The notes: generated by a model from the letters alone, not told the origin. Counted from the stretch's first letter, positions 24,993 through 34,395 are shown. The stretch is DNA of 64,000 bases from Sphingobium fontiphilum (GCF_014196635.1 NZ_JACIEB010000008.1:86008-150007), one strand, 5' to 3'. Numbers and translations: made by a program.

Positions 24993-25392
24993 ACATGAAC
25001 CGATGGACCTTATTTGAATACGACCTCAACTCACCTACCACCCGCATAATGGCTTGCCATCGCAACTGAACGCGATCCTGCCTTGAGGCTTTTGTGCGAC
25101 AAATAGGGTTCACCTGACGCACAAACCAAGGCATTTGTTGGCATCGGTGTGTTACGCTCGAATTGGCACCATCTGGTCGAAAGTCATGACGGATAAAAGG
25201 CCGATTTCCCGGTGAAGGTGCTCCAAACGCGACAGTTTGAAATCGGCCCACCTTCCCGTTTCCCGCTGCGGCTTGCCGCCTTTCAGAATGTCCGGTGCCA
25301 GTCTGAAAGCCGCCCTTTCGACGCCGACCCGTGAATGGCAGCATTGCCCCAAGCCCCGCCAACCTAACAAGCGCGGAGTCCATCCTCGCCCC
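24993..25392. other. Non-coding gap with a 10-bp inverted repeat
   Basis: About 400 bp without a gene I can support. It holds a perfect 10-bp inverted repeat, GGCCGATTTC (25199-25208) and GAAATCGGCC (25239-25248), with a 30-nt spacer. The remainder is GC-rich sequence of the kind that separates genes elsewhere in sphingomonad genomes. No promoter or terminator is evident. Confidence 0.5.
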
Positions 25393-25581
25393 CTACTCCC
25401 CCTCATCCCTCTCCCGCCTTGCCCCATCCAGCAACCGCGCCCGCGCCTCCTCCTCCCGCTCGGCCGCCTGCCGCTCCGCTTTCGTCCGGCCATGTTTCGC
25501 ACGGTTGGCGTCGGCGGTCGCCTGCGCGGTCGCCCTTGCCTTGGCCTTGCGCGCCATGCGCAGGTTGATGATCTCCGCCAT
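25393..25581 (-). CDS. DUF4169 family protein
   Basis: 62-aa highly charged, helical small protein. The start MAEIINLRMARKAKAR and the middle NRAKHGRTKAERQAAERE match the DUF4169 family of alphaproteobacteria. Its function is unknown; the Arg/Lys-rich composition suggests nucleic-acid or ribosome contact (inference). It lies 8 nt downstream of the sugar-epimerase gene on the same strand. Confidence 0.82.
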   Translation of the reverse strand: MAEIINLRMARKAKARATAQATADANRAKHGRTKAERQAAEREEEARARLLDGARRERDEGE

Positions 25582-25589
25582 CGCCCGCC

Positions 25590-26585
25590 CTATCCGTTAT
25601 AGCCGCGATACCATTCCACAAAGCGCGGCACGCCGACCTCGATGCCGGTCGTCGGCGCATAGCCGATGTCGGCGGCGATGGCGCTGATGTCGGCATAGGT
25701 GGCGTGGACGTCGCCCGGCTGCATCGGCTGGAAATCGATCTGCGCCTTGCGGCCGCAGGCCTCCTCCAGCACCGCGATCAGGTGCATCAGCTCTTCGGGC
25801 CGGTTGTTGCCGATATTATAGAGCCGGTGGGGCGAGCGGCTGCCCCCCGCCTTGGGTCCGCCATCGTCGGCGGGCGGATGGTCGAGGCAGCCGATCACCC
25901 CCGACACGATATCGTCAATATAGGTGAAGTCGCGCTGCATCCGGCCATGGTTGAACACCGGGATCGGCTCGCCCGCCAAAATCTTGCGGGTGAAAATCCA
26001 CATCGCCATGTCCGGCCGCCCCCAGGGGCCATAGACGGTGAAGAAGCGCAGGCCCGTCATCGGGATGCGGAACAGATGGGCATAGGTTTCGCTCATCAAC
26101 TCGTCCGCCCGCTTGGTCGCGGCATAGAGCGAGACGGGGTGATCGACCCGGTCCTCCACGCGGAAGGGCAGGCTGTCATTGCCGCCATAGACGGAGGAGG
26201 AGGAGGCGTAGACCAGATGCCGCACCCGCCGCTCGCGCGCCAGTTCCAGCATCGTCACATGGCCCGCCAGGTTCGACCGCACATAGGCCTGCGGATTTTC
26301 CAGCGAATAACGCACCCCCGCCTGCGCGCCGAGATGGATGATGGCGTCAATATGCTGGCCATGGAGGGCAGCGGCGACCGCACCGGCATCGGCGAAATCC
26401 AGTTCGGCAAAGGTGAACAGCTTGCCATGCGCCGTTTCCAGCCGGGCGACGCGGTCGCGCTTCAGGCTGACGGCGTAATAGTCATTCATATTGTCGATGC
26501 CGGTCACCGCCCGGCCATCGGCCAGCAGCCGGTCGGCCACCTGCATCCCGATGAACCCCGCCACGCCAGTCACCAGGATCGTCAT
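25590..26585 (-). CDS. NAD-dependent epimerase, UDP-glucuronate 4-epimerase type
   Basis: 331-aa short-chain dehydrogenase/epimerase. The NAD-binding motif TGVAGFIG is at residues 6-13, and the catalytic YxxxK is in SLYAATKRADE. The downstream segment FTVYGPWGRPDMAMWIFTRKI and GRMQRDFTYIDDIV is characteristic of UDP-glucuronate 4-epimerases, which make UDP-galacturonate for surface polysaccharide or sphingoglycolipid. The start at 26585 (MTILVTGV) puts the nucleotide motif at its normal position; 50 upstream in-frame codons show no homology. It is divergent from the acetyltransferase gene. Confidence 0.87.
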   Translation of the reverse strand: MTILVTGVAGFIGMQVADRLLADGRAVTGIDNMNDYYAVSLKRDRVARLETAHGKLFTFAELDFADAGAVAAALHGQHIDAIIHLGAQAGVRYSLENPQAYVRSNLAGHVTMLELARERRVRHLVYASSSSVYGGNDSLPFRVEDRVDHPVSLYAATKRADELMSETYAHLFRIPMTGLRFFTVYGPWGRPDMAMWIFTRKILAGEPIPVFNHGRMQRDFTYIDDIVSGVIGCLDHPPADDGGPKAGGSRSPHRLYNIGNNRPEELMHLIAVLEEACGRKAQIDFQPMQPGDVHATYADISAIAADIGYAPTTGIEVGVPRFVEWYRGYNG

Positions 26586-26717
26586 ATTCCATACCTCATT
26601 CGCATCGCTTGCGACCCTTCTCCACGGGATATTGCGCCGCGGCAAGAGCCGATCCGGCGCACCCTTAAGCAGCGGGGATTTAGCTATTCCTAATCTTTGA
26701 CGTTTAGGGGACAGGCC

Positions 26718-27839
26718 ATGGACATGTCCGTTCACCCATCGCCGCCTTCACCGGGGACTGGCCAGCGCGCGCGCTGGGCCGATCTGGCGCGCGACGCGGC
26801 GGAAGCCAACGCCTTTTACGCGCCCGACATGCTGGGCGCGGCGCTGGATCATCTGGCGGGCGGCGGCGCCGTGCGGCTGGTGGAGGCCTATGCGGGCGAG
26901 ACGCTGATCGGGCTGATGCCGGTGTCGATCGCGGGCCATCATGGCCGCCTTCCCATAGCATGCGCCACCAACTGGATGCACCATCACGCCTTTTTCGGCG
27001 CGCCGATGCTGCGCCGGGGGCATGAACAGGCGGCGTGGGCGGCGATGCTGGCGCAGCTCGACGCCGCGTCCTGGGCGCCGCATTTCCTCCACCTGACCGG
27101 GCTGGACGCCGCCGGGGCCAATGCCGCCGCGCTGGAGGCGGTTTGCGCGACGCAGGGCCGCGCGCGCCACGAAATCCACCGTTACGACCGGGCGCTGCTG
27201 CGCTCCGACCTGTCGGCGGACGATTATTGGGAAAGCCATGTGCGCGCCAAAAAGCGCAAGGAAATCCGCCGCCTGCAAAAAAGGCTGGCGGACCTTGGCG
27301 CGGTCGCTGACCGCAAGCTGGCGGCGCGGGATGAGCTTTCGGGCTGGTGCGGCGAATTTCTGGCGCTCGAACGGTCGGGGTGGAAGGGGCGGGAGGGCAC
27401 GGCGCTCGCCTGCAACCCGGCCGACGCCGCCTTTTTCCGCGCCGCCTGCGCCGCCGCCTTCGATGCGGGGCGGCTGCATTTCCTGCGGCTCGACCTTGAC
27501 GGGCGCGCCATCGCCATGCTGGTCAATTTCCGCCATCAGGGCGGCGCCTTTTCCTTCAAGATCGCCTTCGACGAGGACCTGGGCCGTTTTTCGCCCGGCG
27601 TGCTGATCGAACTCGCCAATCTGCGCCATGTGCAGGGCGATGACGGCATCGGCTGGATGGACAGTTGCGCCGCGCCCGACCACCCGATGATCGACAGCCT
27701 GTGGGCCGAACGCCGCTCCATCGTGCAATATCGCGTGGCGCTGAAGGGCGCGGGCCTTACCCGGCTGAAACGCCATGCCGCAATGACATTGGCCGACGGG
27801 GTCGACCGTCTCGCCCGCCTGATGAAAGGACAAGCATGA
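26718..27839 (+). CDS. GNAT/FemAB-like acyltransferase (Acetyltransf_6 type), first copy
   Basis: 373-aa cytosolic protein of the BioF2/CelD-like GNAT group. The signature is a basic helix HVRAKKRKEIRRLQKRLADLG in the middle, then LDLDGRAIAMLVNFRHQGGAFSFKIAFDEDLGRFSPGVLIEL, which resembles the second GNAT repeat of FemAB-type enzymes. The ATG at 26718 follows AGGGG. It is coupled to the cupin/JmjC-like gene by an ATGA overlap, and a related acyltransferase lies on the opposite strand just beyond. Acyl donor and acceptor are unknown; related enzymes act in polysaccharide or lipid modification. Confidence 0.75.
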   Translation: MDMSVHPSPPSPGTGQRARWADLARDAAEANAFYAPDMLGAALDHLAGGGAVRLVEAYAGETLIGLMPVSIAGHHGRLPIACATNWMHHHAFFGAPMLRRGHEQAAWAAMLAQLDAASWAPHFLHLTGLDAAGANAAALEAVCATQGRARHEIHRYDRALLRSDLSADDYWESHVRAKKRKEIRRLQKRLADLGAVADRKLAARDELSGWCGEFLALERSGWKGREGTALACNPADAAFFRAACAAAFDAGRLHFLRLDLDGRAIAMLVNFRHQGGAFSFKIAFDEDLGRFSPGVLIELANLRHVQGDDGIGWMDSCAAPDHPMIDSLWAERRSIVQYRVALKGAGLTRLKRHAAMTLADGVDRLARLMKGQA

Positions 27840-28708
27840 CCGCCCTTGGCGCCCTCTCCGCCGCACATGACAGCCGCGCCTTTTCCGACAGCGCCCGCGT
27901 CGCATTCGGCGCGGCCTATCCTGATCGCCCTGCGAAGCTCACCCATGATCTGGTCGATCATCCGCTGCTGACGCTCGACGCGCTGGCGACATTGGCGGAA
28001 AAAATGCCGGCCGATGCGGTCGAATATAATCTGGGCGCATTGCCGCTGGGCGTCCGGCCGGAAGACACCCCGTCCAACGGGCTGACGCTGGGCGAAACGA
28101 TCCGCACCATTGAAAGCAATGGCAGTTGGGCGGTGCTCAAAAATGTCGAGCGCGACCCCGATTATGCCGCGCTGCTCGATGCCGCGCTGGCGGAACTCGA
28201 ACCCATCGTCGCGCGCAAGACCGGGCCGATGCTGCACCGCGAAGCCTTCATCTTCATCACCTCGCCGGGCAGCGTGACGCCGTTCCACATGGACCCGGAA
28301 CATAATATCCTGCTCCAGATCAGGGGCGAAAAGACGATGACCGTCTTTCCCGTCGCCGATCCCGCGCTGGTGCCGCCCGAAAAGAGCGAGCAATTCCACG
28401 GCGGCGGCCACCGCAACCTGATCTGGGACGACGCCTTCATGGCGAAGGCCAGCCATAATCTGCTGCAACCGGGCGACGCCATCCACATGCCGGTCAAGGC
28501 CCCGCATTTCGTCAAGAACGGCCCCGCCGTCTCCGTCAGCCTGTCGATCACCTGGCGGTCGGAACGCAGCGTGGCGGAGGGCGAACTGCACAGCCTCAAT
28601 GCCCTGCTGCGCAAGCGCGGCCTGCCGGTGGTGAAGGTCGGCGAAAAGCCCGAAAGCCAGTCGGTCCAGCGCCTGCTCTACCGCATCATGCGGAAGCTGG
28701 GCGTTTAA
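27836..28708 (+). CDS. Cupin-like (JmjC-type) domain protein
   Basis: 290-aa protein with a JmjC/cupin-like core: SVTPFHMDPEHNILLQIRGEKTM carries a candidate Fe(II)-binding His151-x-Asp153, and IHMPVKAPHFVKNG supplies a later His (about 224). This is the arrangement of 2-oxoglutarate-dependent hydroxylases. The start overlaps the stop of the upstream acyltransferase gene (ATGA). It overlaps the 3' end of the convergent second acyltransferase by 23 nt. The three genes together suggest a small modification pathway; the substrate is unknown. Confidence 0.78.
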   Translation: MTALGALSAAHDSRAFSDSARVAFGAAYPDRPAKLTHDLVDHPLLTLDALATLAEKMPADAVEYNLGALPLGVRPEDTPSNGLTLGETIRTIESNGSWAVLKNVERDPDYAALLDAALAELEPIVARKTGPMLHREAFIFITSPGSVTPFHMDPEHNILLQIRGEKTMTVFPVADPALVPPEKSEQFHGGGHRNLIWDDAFMAKASHNLLQPGDAIHMPVKAPHFVKNGPAVSVSLSITWRSERSVAEGELHSLNALLRKRGLPVVKVGEKPESQSVQRLLYRIMRKLGV

Positions 28709-29756
28709 GCATCCGTCGCAGCAACGCTTCGGCCTCCAGCCGGGGGGCGAAGCGTTCGAGCGCCCACCATTCAAGGCTTTCCTGACAGGTGGACAGGCTT
28801 TCCTTGTAGCGATCCTTCCCCGCCAGCAGCGAATAATGGGCCATGCCCGCATCGGCATAGCGCGCCACCGCCGCCGCATGGCACAACAGGCCCGGCTTGT
28901 CCTTTGCGCCCGTCGGCTGGACGAAGGCGGACTGGTAATTCATCGCCCGCCCGCGATAGCGGAAATTGACGAGCAGCCCGACCAGCCCGCCCGCATCGGC
29001 AAAGCGCAGCAACTCCACCTCGCCAGTCTCGCGCCCGCCGCGCACCAGCGCCTCGACGAACCGGCGGAAAGCCGCATCGTCCCAGGCATTGTCCTGATGC
29101 CGCCCGCCGTTGAGCGCGTGCATCTGCGCGATCCATGCGCCCGCCTCTTCATCGTCGGCGGGCGTTGACGCGATGGGCAAAGCCCCGCCCCGGTCCTTCA
29201 TCGCGCGGCGGATTTGCGACCGGGTGTTGCCGCCCAGCAGCGTCAGATAATCGCCGCCCGCCGCGCGCACCGCCGCCAGATCGACCATATAGGCGGGCGA
29301 GGCTTCGAGCAGCGTGCGTCGCCGCGCGGGCAGGTGCAGCAGCGCGCTGTCCGGCTCGACACCCGCCAGTTTCAGCACCCGCCAGTCGCGCCGCCGGTCG
29401 ATCGCGGCCATCGCGGCGGTGGTCGCCGGAACGGCGCGGTCGACGGCGGTCAGCAGGCCATTATATTCGATGAAGGGCCGGTCGGCGGAGGCGTCGCCGG
29501 ACTGGCCGAGCAGCAACGTCGCCGCCCGGCCCAGCAGGCGCGGCTGCATCGCATGGCCGACCAGCGCCAGCCCGACATCCTCGTCCCCGTCGGTCACCGC
29601 TAGCAATTCGGGCCGCACGCCATAGGTGGCCAGCCAGGCCCCGGTCCATGTCCAGCCCAGGAAGAAGCTCCCCCGCCCCCGCGCCTCCAATGCGCGCCAG
29701 CGGGCCCCGAGGGCGGCGATTTCGGGAAGCGGGCAAAACCGGGCTTTGAGGGTCAT
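28686..29756 (-). CDS. GNAT/FemAB-like acyltransferase (Acetyltransf_6 type), second copy
   Basis: 356-aa protein related in layout to the one at 26718. It has a central GNAT-like segment with the basic motif LGGNTRSQIRRAMKDRG, then LVGLLVNFRYRGRAMNYQSAF and a C-terminal LLAGKDRYKESLSTC. The start at 29756 follows AAGGGGG; the open frame continues far upstream on this strand, but only as antisense of the helicase gene. It converges on the cupin-like gene with a 23-nt overlap. Substrate unknown. Confidence 0.75.
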   Translation of the reverse strand: MTLKARFCPLPEIAALGARWRALEARGRGSFFLGWTWTGAWLATYGVRPELLAVTDGDEDVGLALVGHAMQPRLLGRAATLLLGQSGDASADRPFIEYNGLLTAVDRAVPATTAAMAAIDRRRDWRVLKLAGVEPDSALLHLPARRRTLLEASPAYMVDLAAVRAAGGDYLTLLGGNTRSQIRRAMKDRGGALPIASTPADDEEAGAWIAQMHALNGGRHQDNAWDDAAFRRFVEALVRGGRETGEVELLRFADAGGLVGLLVNFRYRGRAMNYQSAFVQPTGAKDKPGLLCHAAAVARYADAGMAHYSLLAGKDRYKESLSTCQESLEWWALERFAPRLEAEALLRRMLKRPASA

Positions 29757-29900
29757 GCCCCCTTGTCGCCAGCGGCGCGGCGCGGTCAAGCCATTTGGCG
29801 TCAGCAGCCCGCTTCCTTCGCGCTCCGGTCCGCCCGCCAACCATATCGGCGGCGGACCAGCCATTTCCATCCGCGCCGAAATCGCGCTAAGCGCGGAAGC

Positions 29901-32678
29901 GTGATCGACCCGTCCACCCTGCCCGCCCTTCATGCCAGCCATGGCGGCGTGTGGCTGCGCATCGACGGGGATACGCGCGCGCTGGCCAAGGGCGCCGCCA
30001 TCGGCCGCGCCGCCGAAACGCCGATGCTGCTGCTCAACGCGCCGCTGGCCGGGCAAAGGCTTGGCTATCCCGAACTCAATGGCCTCGATCTGCTGGAGCT
30101 CTGGGCCTTCGTCCATCCCGCGCGCTTCCTGGTGCCCACGCCCAAGGGGCTGGCGCAGGCGCTGGACCTGCCCTTGCCCGCCAGCGAAGCGGCCATCCCC
30201 GCACTGCTGCAACAGGCGGCGGGCGTCCTGCTCGACCGGCTCGCCCCGGAAGCGGATTGGCCCGAGCGCGAAGGGGCATGGACCGCCGCCCAGTCGCTCG
30301 CCCGGCTCCGCTGGCCCTGGGCCGCGCTCGTCGCCCCGCGCATCGCCCGCCCGCGCGAGGCGGAAAAATGGCTGTTCTCCCGCCTGCCCGAATGGGAAGA
30401 AGCTGCGCCGCGCCCGCCCGCCCGGCCCGTCCGGCTGGATGACGCCGCCGTGCGCGACCGGCTCGACCTGCTGACCGGGCATGGCGCCGAAGCCCGCACC
30501 GGCCAGCGCGACTACGCCATCGCCGCCGCCGCGACTTTCGCCCCCCGCGCCGCGCGCGACCGGCCCAACATGCTGCTCGCCGAAGCGGGCACCGGCATCG
30601 GCAAGACGCTGGGCTATCTCGCCCCCGCCTCGCTTTGGGCGCAGCAGGCGGGCGGCACGGTGTGGATCTCCACCTATACCAAGGCTTTGCAGCGCCAGCT
30701 CGACCGCGAAACGCTGCGCCTCTTCCCCGATCCGGCCGTCGCCGCCCGCCATGTCGTGGTGCGCAAGGGGCGCGAAAATTATCTGTGCCTGCTCAATCTG
30801 GAGGATGCGTTGCAGGGCGGCTTTGCCGGGCGCGCGGCCATATTGGCGCAACTGGTCGCGCGCTGGGCGGCCTACAGCAAGGATGGCGACATGGTCGGCG
30901 GCGACCTGCCCGGCTGGCTGCCCACATTGTTCCGCCGCAACGGTTCCACCGCGCTCACCGACCGGCGGGGCGAGTGCATTTATGCCGGCTGCCCCCATTA
31001 TCGCAAATGCTTCATCGAACGGGCGGCGCGGGCTTCGGCGAACGCCGACATCGTCATCGCCAACCATGCGCTGGTGATGATCAACGCCGCGCGCGGGCGG
31101 GAAATGGGCCAGCGGCCCGATCGCATCGTCTTTGACGAAGGCCACCATCTGTTCGACGCCGCCGATTCGACCTTCGCCGTCATCCTGTCCGGGCAGGAGG
31201 CGATAGAGTTGCGCCGCTGGATCATCGGACCGGAGGGCAAGGCGCGGGGCCGCCGCCGGGGCCTGTCGGCGCGCCTGTCCGATGTTGCGGGATACGATAC
31301 CGAAGGGGGCGAGGCGATCGCCGCCGCCGCCCGCGCGGCCGAGGCGCTGCCCGGCGACGAATGGCTCAAACGCATCGCCGCTGGCGATCCCTTCGGCCCG
31401 GTCGAACGCCTGCTCGCCGCCGTGCGCGCCACCGTCCTCGCCCGCGCCGCCGACAATGGCGAGGGGGACGCGGGCTATGGCCTGGAAACCGAACTGGCGC
31501 AGCCTGACGGCCCGCTGGTCGAAGCCGCGCAGGAGGCGGCGACGGCGCTCGACGCGCTGCTGCGCCCGCTCACCCGCCTCGCCAGGCGGCTGGAGGCAGT
31601 GATAGAGGACGCGCCCGACTGGCTGGACGGCGCGGCCCGCGCGCGAGTGGAAGGGGCCATCGCCTCATTGGGCTGGCGGTGCGACCTCATCGCCGCCTGG
31701 CTCGCCCTGCTGGCGCGGATCGGCGGCCCGGCCGACCCCGATCATGTCGACTGGCTGGCGGTCGACCGGGTGGAGGGGCGCGAATATGACATCGGCCTGC
31801 ACCGCCGCTGGCTCGACCCCACCCGCCCGCTGGCGGACGTGGTGCTGAAACCCGCCCATGGCGTCATCGTCACCTCCGCCACGCTGCGCGGCGGCGGCGA
31901 ATGGGACAATGCGGACCGGCGCAGCGGCGCGCTGCACCTGCCCGGCCCGGTCGCCCGCTTCGCCGCCGCCAGCCCCTTCGATTATGGCGCGGCGGCGCAA
32001 GTGCTCATCGTCACCGACATCAAACGCGGCGACATGGCGGCCATGGCCGCCGCCTATGCCCGGCTGATCGAGGCGGCGGGCGGCGGCACGCTCGGCCTGT
32101 TCACCGCCATCCGCCGCCTGCGCATTGTCCATGCCCGCATCGCCGACCGGCTGGCCCGCGCCGGGCTGCCGCTTTACGCCCAGCATGTCGACCCGATGGA
32201 CACCGGCACGCTGGTCGACATTTTCCGCGACGATCCGCGCGCGTCGCTGCTCGGCACCGACGCCCTGCGCGACGGCGTCGACGTGCCGGGCGATTCGCTG
32301 CGGCTGGTGGTGATGGAGGGCGTGCCCTGGCCCAAGCCCAGCGTGCTGCATGGCGCGAGACGGCTGGCGGCGAAGGACGAGGGCGGCGGCGGCGCCTATG
32401 ATGATCGCATCATCCGCGCCCGGCTGGCCCAGGCATTCGGCCGCCTGATCCGCCGGGCGGGCGACCGGGGCATCTTCGTCATCCTGTCCGCCGCCATGCC
32501 CAGCCGGCTCCTCTCGGCCTTTCCCCCCGATGTCGCGGTGCGCCGGGCGCCGCTGGACGAAGCGATCCTGGCCGTAGCGGCCGCGCAGGACGAAAGCCTG
32601 CATGGCGGTCTTGGCCTTGCAACGCCTATAGTGCATCAGGGGCAAGAATCGGCAACTGCTGATCGGGAGAAGGAATGA
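29901..32678 (+). CDS. ATP-dependent DNA helicase, DinG/XPD-like with Fe-S cluster
   Basis: 925-aa superfamily 2 helicase. Walker A LAEAGTGIGKTLGYLAP is at about residue 228, the DEAH-type Walker B FDEGHH at about 411, and motif VI QAFGRLIRRAGDRG near the C-terminus. Four Cys form the XPD-type [4Fe-4S] site: ENYLC, then GECIYAGCPHYRKC. The N-terminal ~170 residues are an extra region seen in alphaproteobacterial members. A GTG start at 29901 was chosen because upstream in-frame codons are low-complexity. It would unwind damaged or R-loop-containing DNA. Its stop overlaps the start of the sixA gene (ATGA). Confidence 0.88.
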   Translation: MIDPSTLPALHASHGGVWLRIDGDTRALAKGAAIGRAAETPMLLLNAPLAGQRLGYPELNGLDLLELWAFVHPARFLVPTPKGLAQALDLPLPASEAAIPALLQQAAGVLLDRLAPEADWPEREGAWTAAQSLARLRWPWAALVAPRIARPREAEKWLFSRLPEWEEAAPRPPARPVRLDDAAVRDRLDLLTGHGAEARTGQRDYAIAAAATFAPRAARDRPNMLLAEAGTGIGKTLGYLAPASLWAQQAGGTVWISTYTKALQRQLDRETLRLFPDPAVAARHVVVRKGRENYLCLLNLEDALQGGFAGRAAILAQLVARWAAYSKDGDMVGGDLPGWLPTLFRRNGSTALTDRRGECIYAGCPHYRKCFIERAARASANADIVIANHALVMINAARGREMGQRPDRIVFDEGHHLFDAADSTFAVILSGQEAIELRRWIIGPEGKARGRRRGLSARLSDVAGYDTEGGEAIAAAARAAEALPGDEWLKRIAAGDPFGPVERLLAAVRATVLARAADNGEGDAGYGLETELAQPDGPLVEAAQEAATALDALLRPLTRLARRLEAVIEDAPDWLDGAARARVEGAIASLGWRCDLIAAWLALLARIGGPADPDHVDWLAVDRVEGREYDIGLHRRWLDPTRPLADVVLKPAHGVIVTSATLRGGGEWDNADRRSGALHLPGPVARFAAASPFDYGAAAQVLIVTDIKRGDMAAMAAAYARLIEAAGGGTLGLFTAIRRLRIVHARIADRLARAGLPLYAQHVDPMDTGTLVDIFRDDPRASLLGTDALRDGVDVPGDSLRLVVMEGVPWPKPSVLHGARRLAAKDEGGGGAYDDRIIRARLAQAFGRLIRRAGDRGIFVILSAAMPSRLLSAFPPDVAVRRAPLDEAILAVAAAQDESLHGGLGLATPIVHQGQESATADREKE

Positions 32679-33217
32679 AGCGGCTTACCCTGTTACGCCA
32701 CGCCAAGTCCGACTGGGACGATCCGGTGGCGCGCGATTTCGATCGCCCGCTCAACCGGCGCGGGGAAAAGGCGGCGATGCTGATGGGGCAGTTCGCCCGG
32801 TCGAAGGCCATGGTCTTCGACCATCTGATCGCCTCCCCCGCCGTGCGCGTGCGCGAAACGCTGGATACTTTTTTCGAAGGCTATGGCGAGGTGCTGGCCC
32901 CGCAATGGGACCGCCGCATCTACCTCGCCTCCGCGCCGACCCTGGTCGATGTGGTCCGAGACCTGCCGGATTCAGCCGACAGGGTGCTGATGGCGGGGCA
33001 TAATCCGGGACTGGAGGAACTGGTTCTGGCGCTAGTGCCGGAGGAAGGCGACAATCCGTTGCGCGACGATGTGGAACTCAAATTCCCGACCGCCAGCATC
33101 GTCGTGATCGACCTGCCCGTCGACCGATGGGAACTGGTGGGGGACAATATCGGGCGTCTGGCCAGCTTCACCCGCCCGCGCGACCTTGATCCCGCCCTGG
33201 GCCCCGGCAGCCGCTGA
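32675..33217 (+). CDS. SixA-type histidine phosphatase
   Basis: 180-aa phosphoglycerate-mutase-like phosphatase. The phosphohistidine motif LLRHAKS is at the N-terminus, LIASPAVRVRET follows, and the second catalytic His is in LMAGHNPGLEEL. SixA enzymes dephosphorylate histidine phosphotransfer domains, in the nitrogen PTS or in two-component phosphorelays. It is coupled to the helicase gene by ATGA and to the GNAT gene by TGATG. Confidence 0.88.
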   Translation: MKRLTLLRHAKSDWDDPVARDFDRPLNRRGEKAAMLMGQFARSKAMVFDHLIASPAVRVRETLDTFFEGYGEVLAPQWDRRIYLASAPTLVDVVRDLPDSADRVLMAGHNPGLEELVLALVPEEGDNPLRDDVELKFPTASIVVIDLPVDRWELVGDNIGRLASFTRPRDLDPALGPGSR

Positions 33218-33738
33218 TGACGCCCATCCTCTGGCGGCGCGGCCGGGCGGGCGACGAGGCCGCTCTTGCCGTTCTGGGCGGCGCGACCTTTCTGGCCGCC
33301 TTCGCCCATGATCATCCGGGGCGGGCGCTGATCGACCATATCCGCGCGGCCCATGGCGAAGAGCATTACCGCGCCGCGCTGGCCGATCCGGCGCAGACCG
33401 TCATCATTGGCGAAACGCCGCTGGGCGCGCCGGTCGCCTATGCGGTGATGACCCCGCCCGATCTGCCGGTGCCGGTCGATCCGCAGGCCGATATCGAACT
33501 CAAGCGCATCTATCTGCTTTCGGGATGGCAGGGCGGCGGCAATGGCGACGCGCTGATGGAACAAGTGGTCGATGTCGCGCGCGCGGCGGGCAAAAAACGT
33601 CTGTTGCTGGCCGTCTATACCGCCAATGATCGCGCCCGCCGCTTCTATGCGCGCCATGGCTTTGCGGAAATCGGCGAAACCACCTTCATGGTCGGCGACG
33701 CGCCGTTTCGCGATCTGGTCTACGCCCGGCCGCTCTGA
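33217..33738 (+). CDS. GNAT family N-acetyltransferase
   Basis: 173-aa single-domain GNAT. The acetyl-CoA region is recognisable by LKRIYLLSGWQGGGNGDALM (the Q/RxxGxG/A loop, here QGGGNG) and YTANDRARRFYARHGF at the end. The start ATG overlaps the stop of sixA (TGATG), so the two are translationally coupled. Substrate unknown. Its 3' end overlaps the convergent MerR gene by 19 nt. Confidence 0.85.
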   Translation: MTPILWRRGRAGDEAALAVLGGATFLAAFAHDHPGRALIDHIRAAHGEEHYRAALADPAQTVIIGETPLGAPVAYAVMTPPDLPVPVDPQADIELKRIYLLSGWQGGGNGDALMEQVVDVARAAGKKRLLLAVYTANDRARRFYARHGFAEIGETTFMVGDAPFRDLVYARPL

Positions 33739-34082
33739 TCGCCGATGGCGCGGGCCAGAAGGTCGCGTATCCCCTCCAGCCGGTCGATAATCTCCCGCAT
33801 GCGCGGTTCGGCCATGGGGGCGACAGGCCCGGCCGCGTCATGGCCGTTCCCGGCCAGCGCCAGTTGCGCGCCCTTCACCGTAAATCCTTGCACATTCAAT
33901 AGTTTATGGATCTTCCGGGCCAATTCTACATCGGCCGGCCGATAATAGCGGCGATTGCCGGACCGTTGCAGCGGCCTCAATTGTGGAAAGCGCGTTTCCC
34001 AATAACGCAAGATATGTTGCGGCAGGCCCAGTTCGGTCGCCAGCTCGCTGATCGTCAGAAACGCTCCCTCCGTTTTTTCCAT
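33720..34082 (-). CDS. MerR family transcriptional regulator
   Basis: 120-aa regulator with an N-terminal MerR winged helix (LTISELATELGLPQHILRYWETRF, then RRYYRPADVELARKIHKLL) and a C-terminal helical segment that would form the dimer coiled coil. There are no metal-binding Cys, so it is not a heavy-metal sensor. Similar MerR genes in alphaproteobacteria often sit near ihfA, not seen here. The start at 34082 (MEKTEGAF) was preferred; another ATG lies 13 codons upstream, and neither has a clear ribosome-binding site. Confidence 0.85.
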   Translation of the reverse strand: MEKTEGAFLTISELATELGLPQHILRYWETRFPQLRPLQRSGNRRYYRPADVELARKIHKLLNVQGFTVKGAQLALAGNGHDAAGPVAPMAEPRMREIIDRLEGIRDLLARAIGDQSGRA

Positions 34083-34331
34083 GGATGATGTTGGACTCAA
34101 GATGAAGGAAAGGTCAACCATGTTAATAACTTGGCCTTTGGGCCGATGTTCCGCGAAAAGGACCTTGTGCTAACGGTTCGCAACTTCAACGGAGCTTCCG
34201 GCCACAGCAAAAGGGGCCCGTCCCAATATCATCGCCTTTCTGATCGCGATGCGCGTCGGGCGATGGCGGATGCGCGGCGGCAAACCGTTATATTCGCAGG
34301 TTGCAACGCACCATTTTTCCGCAACGGCTAT

Positions 34332-34350
34332 TGATATGTTGTATCATATA
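34332..34350. promoter_or_regulatory. Candidate Zur operator upstream of the zinc-type receptor
   Basis: AT-rich dyad TGATATGTTGTATCATATA about 45 bp before the receptor ATG. It contains the inverted repeat TGATA-N5-TATCA and an overlapping ATATG-N6-CATAT. It is similar to Zur boxes of the ATGTTATA type known in Proteobacteria. The match is by eye, but the location before a His-rich zinc receptor supports it. Confidence 0.5.
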
Positions 34351-34395
34351 GCCTAGGCGATCCCCATTCCCAATGGTTCAGGACATTAGCCTCCA

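Noticed and set aside
29757..31148. 460-codon upstream extension of the second acyltransferase gene
   Set aside because: The extension is antisense to the helicase gene; homology and a ribosome-binding site place the start at 29756.
34131..34334. 67-codon open frame between merR and the zinc receptor
   Set aside because: No family, no ribosome-binding site, and it overlaps the candidate Zur promoter region.
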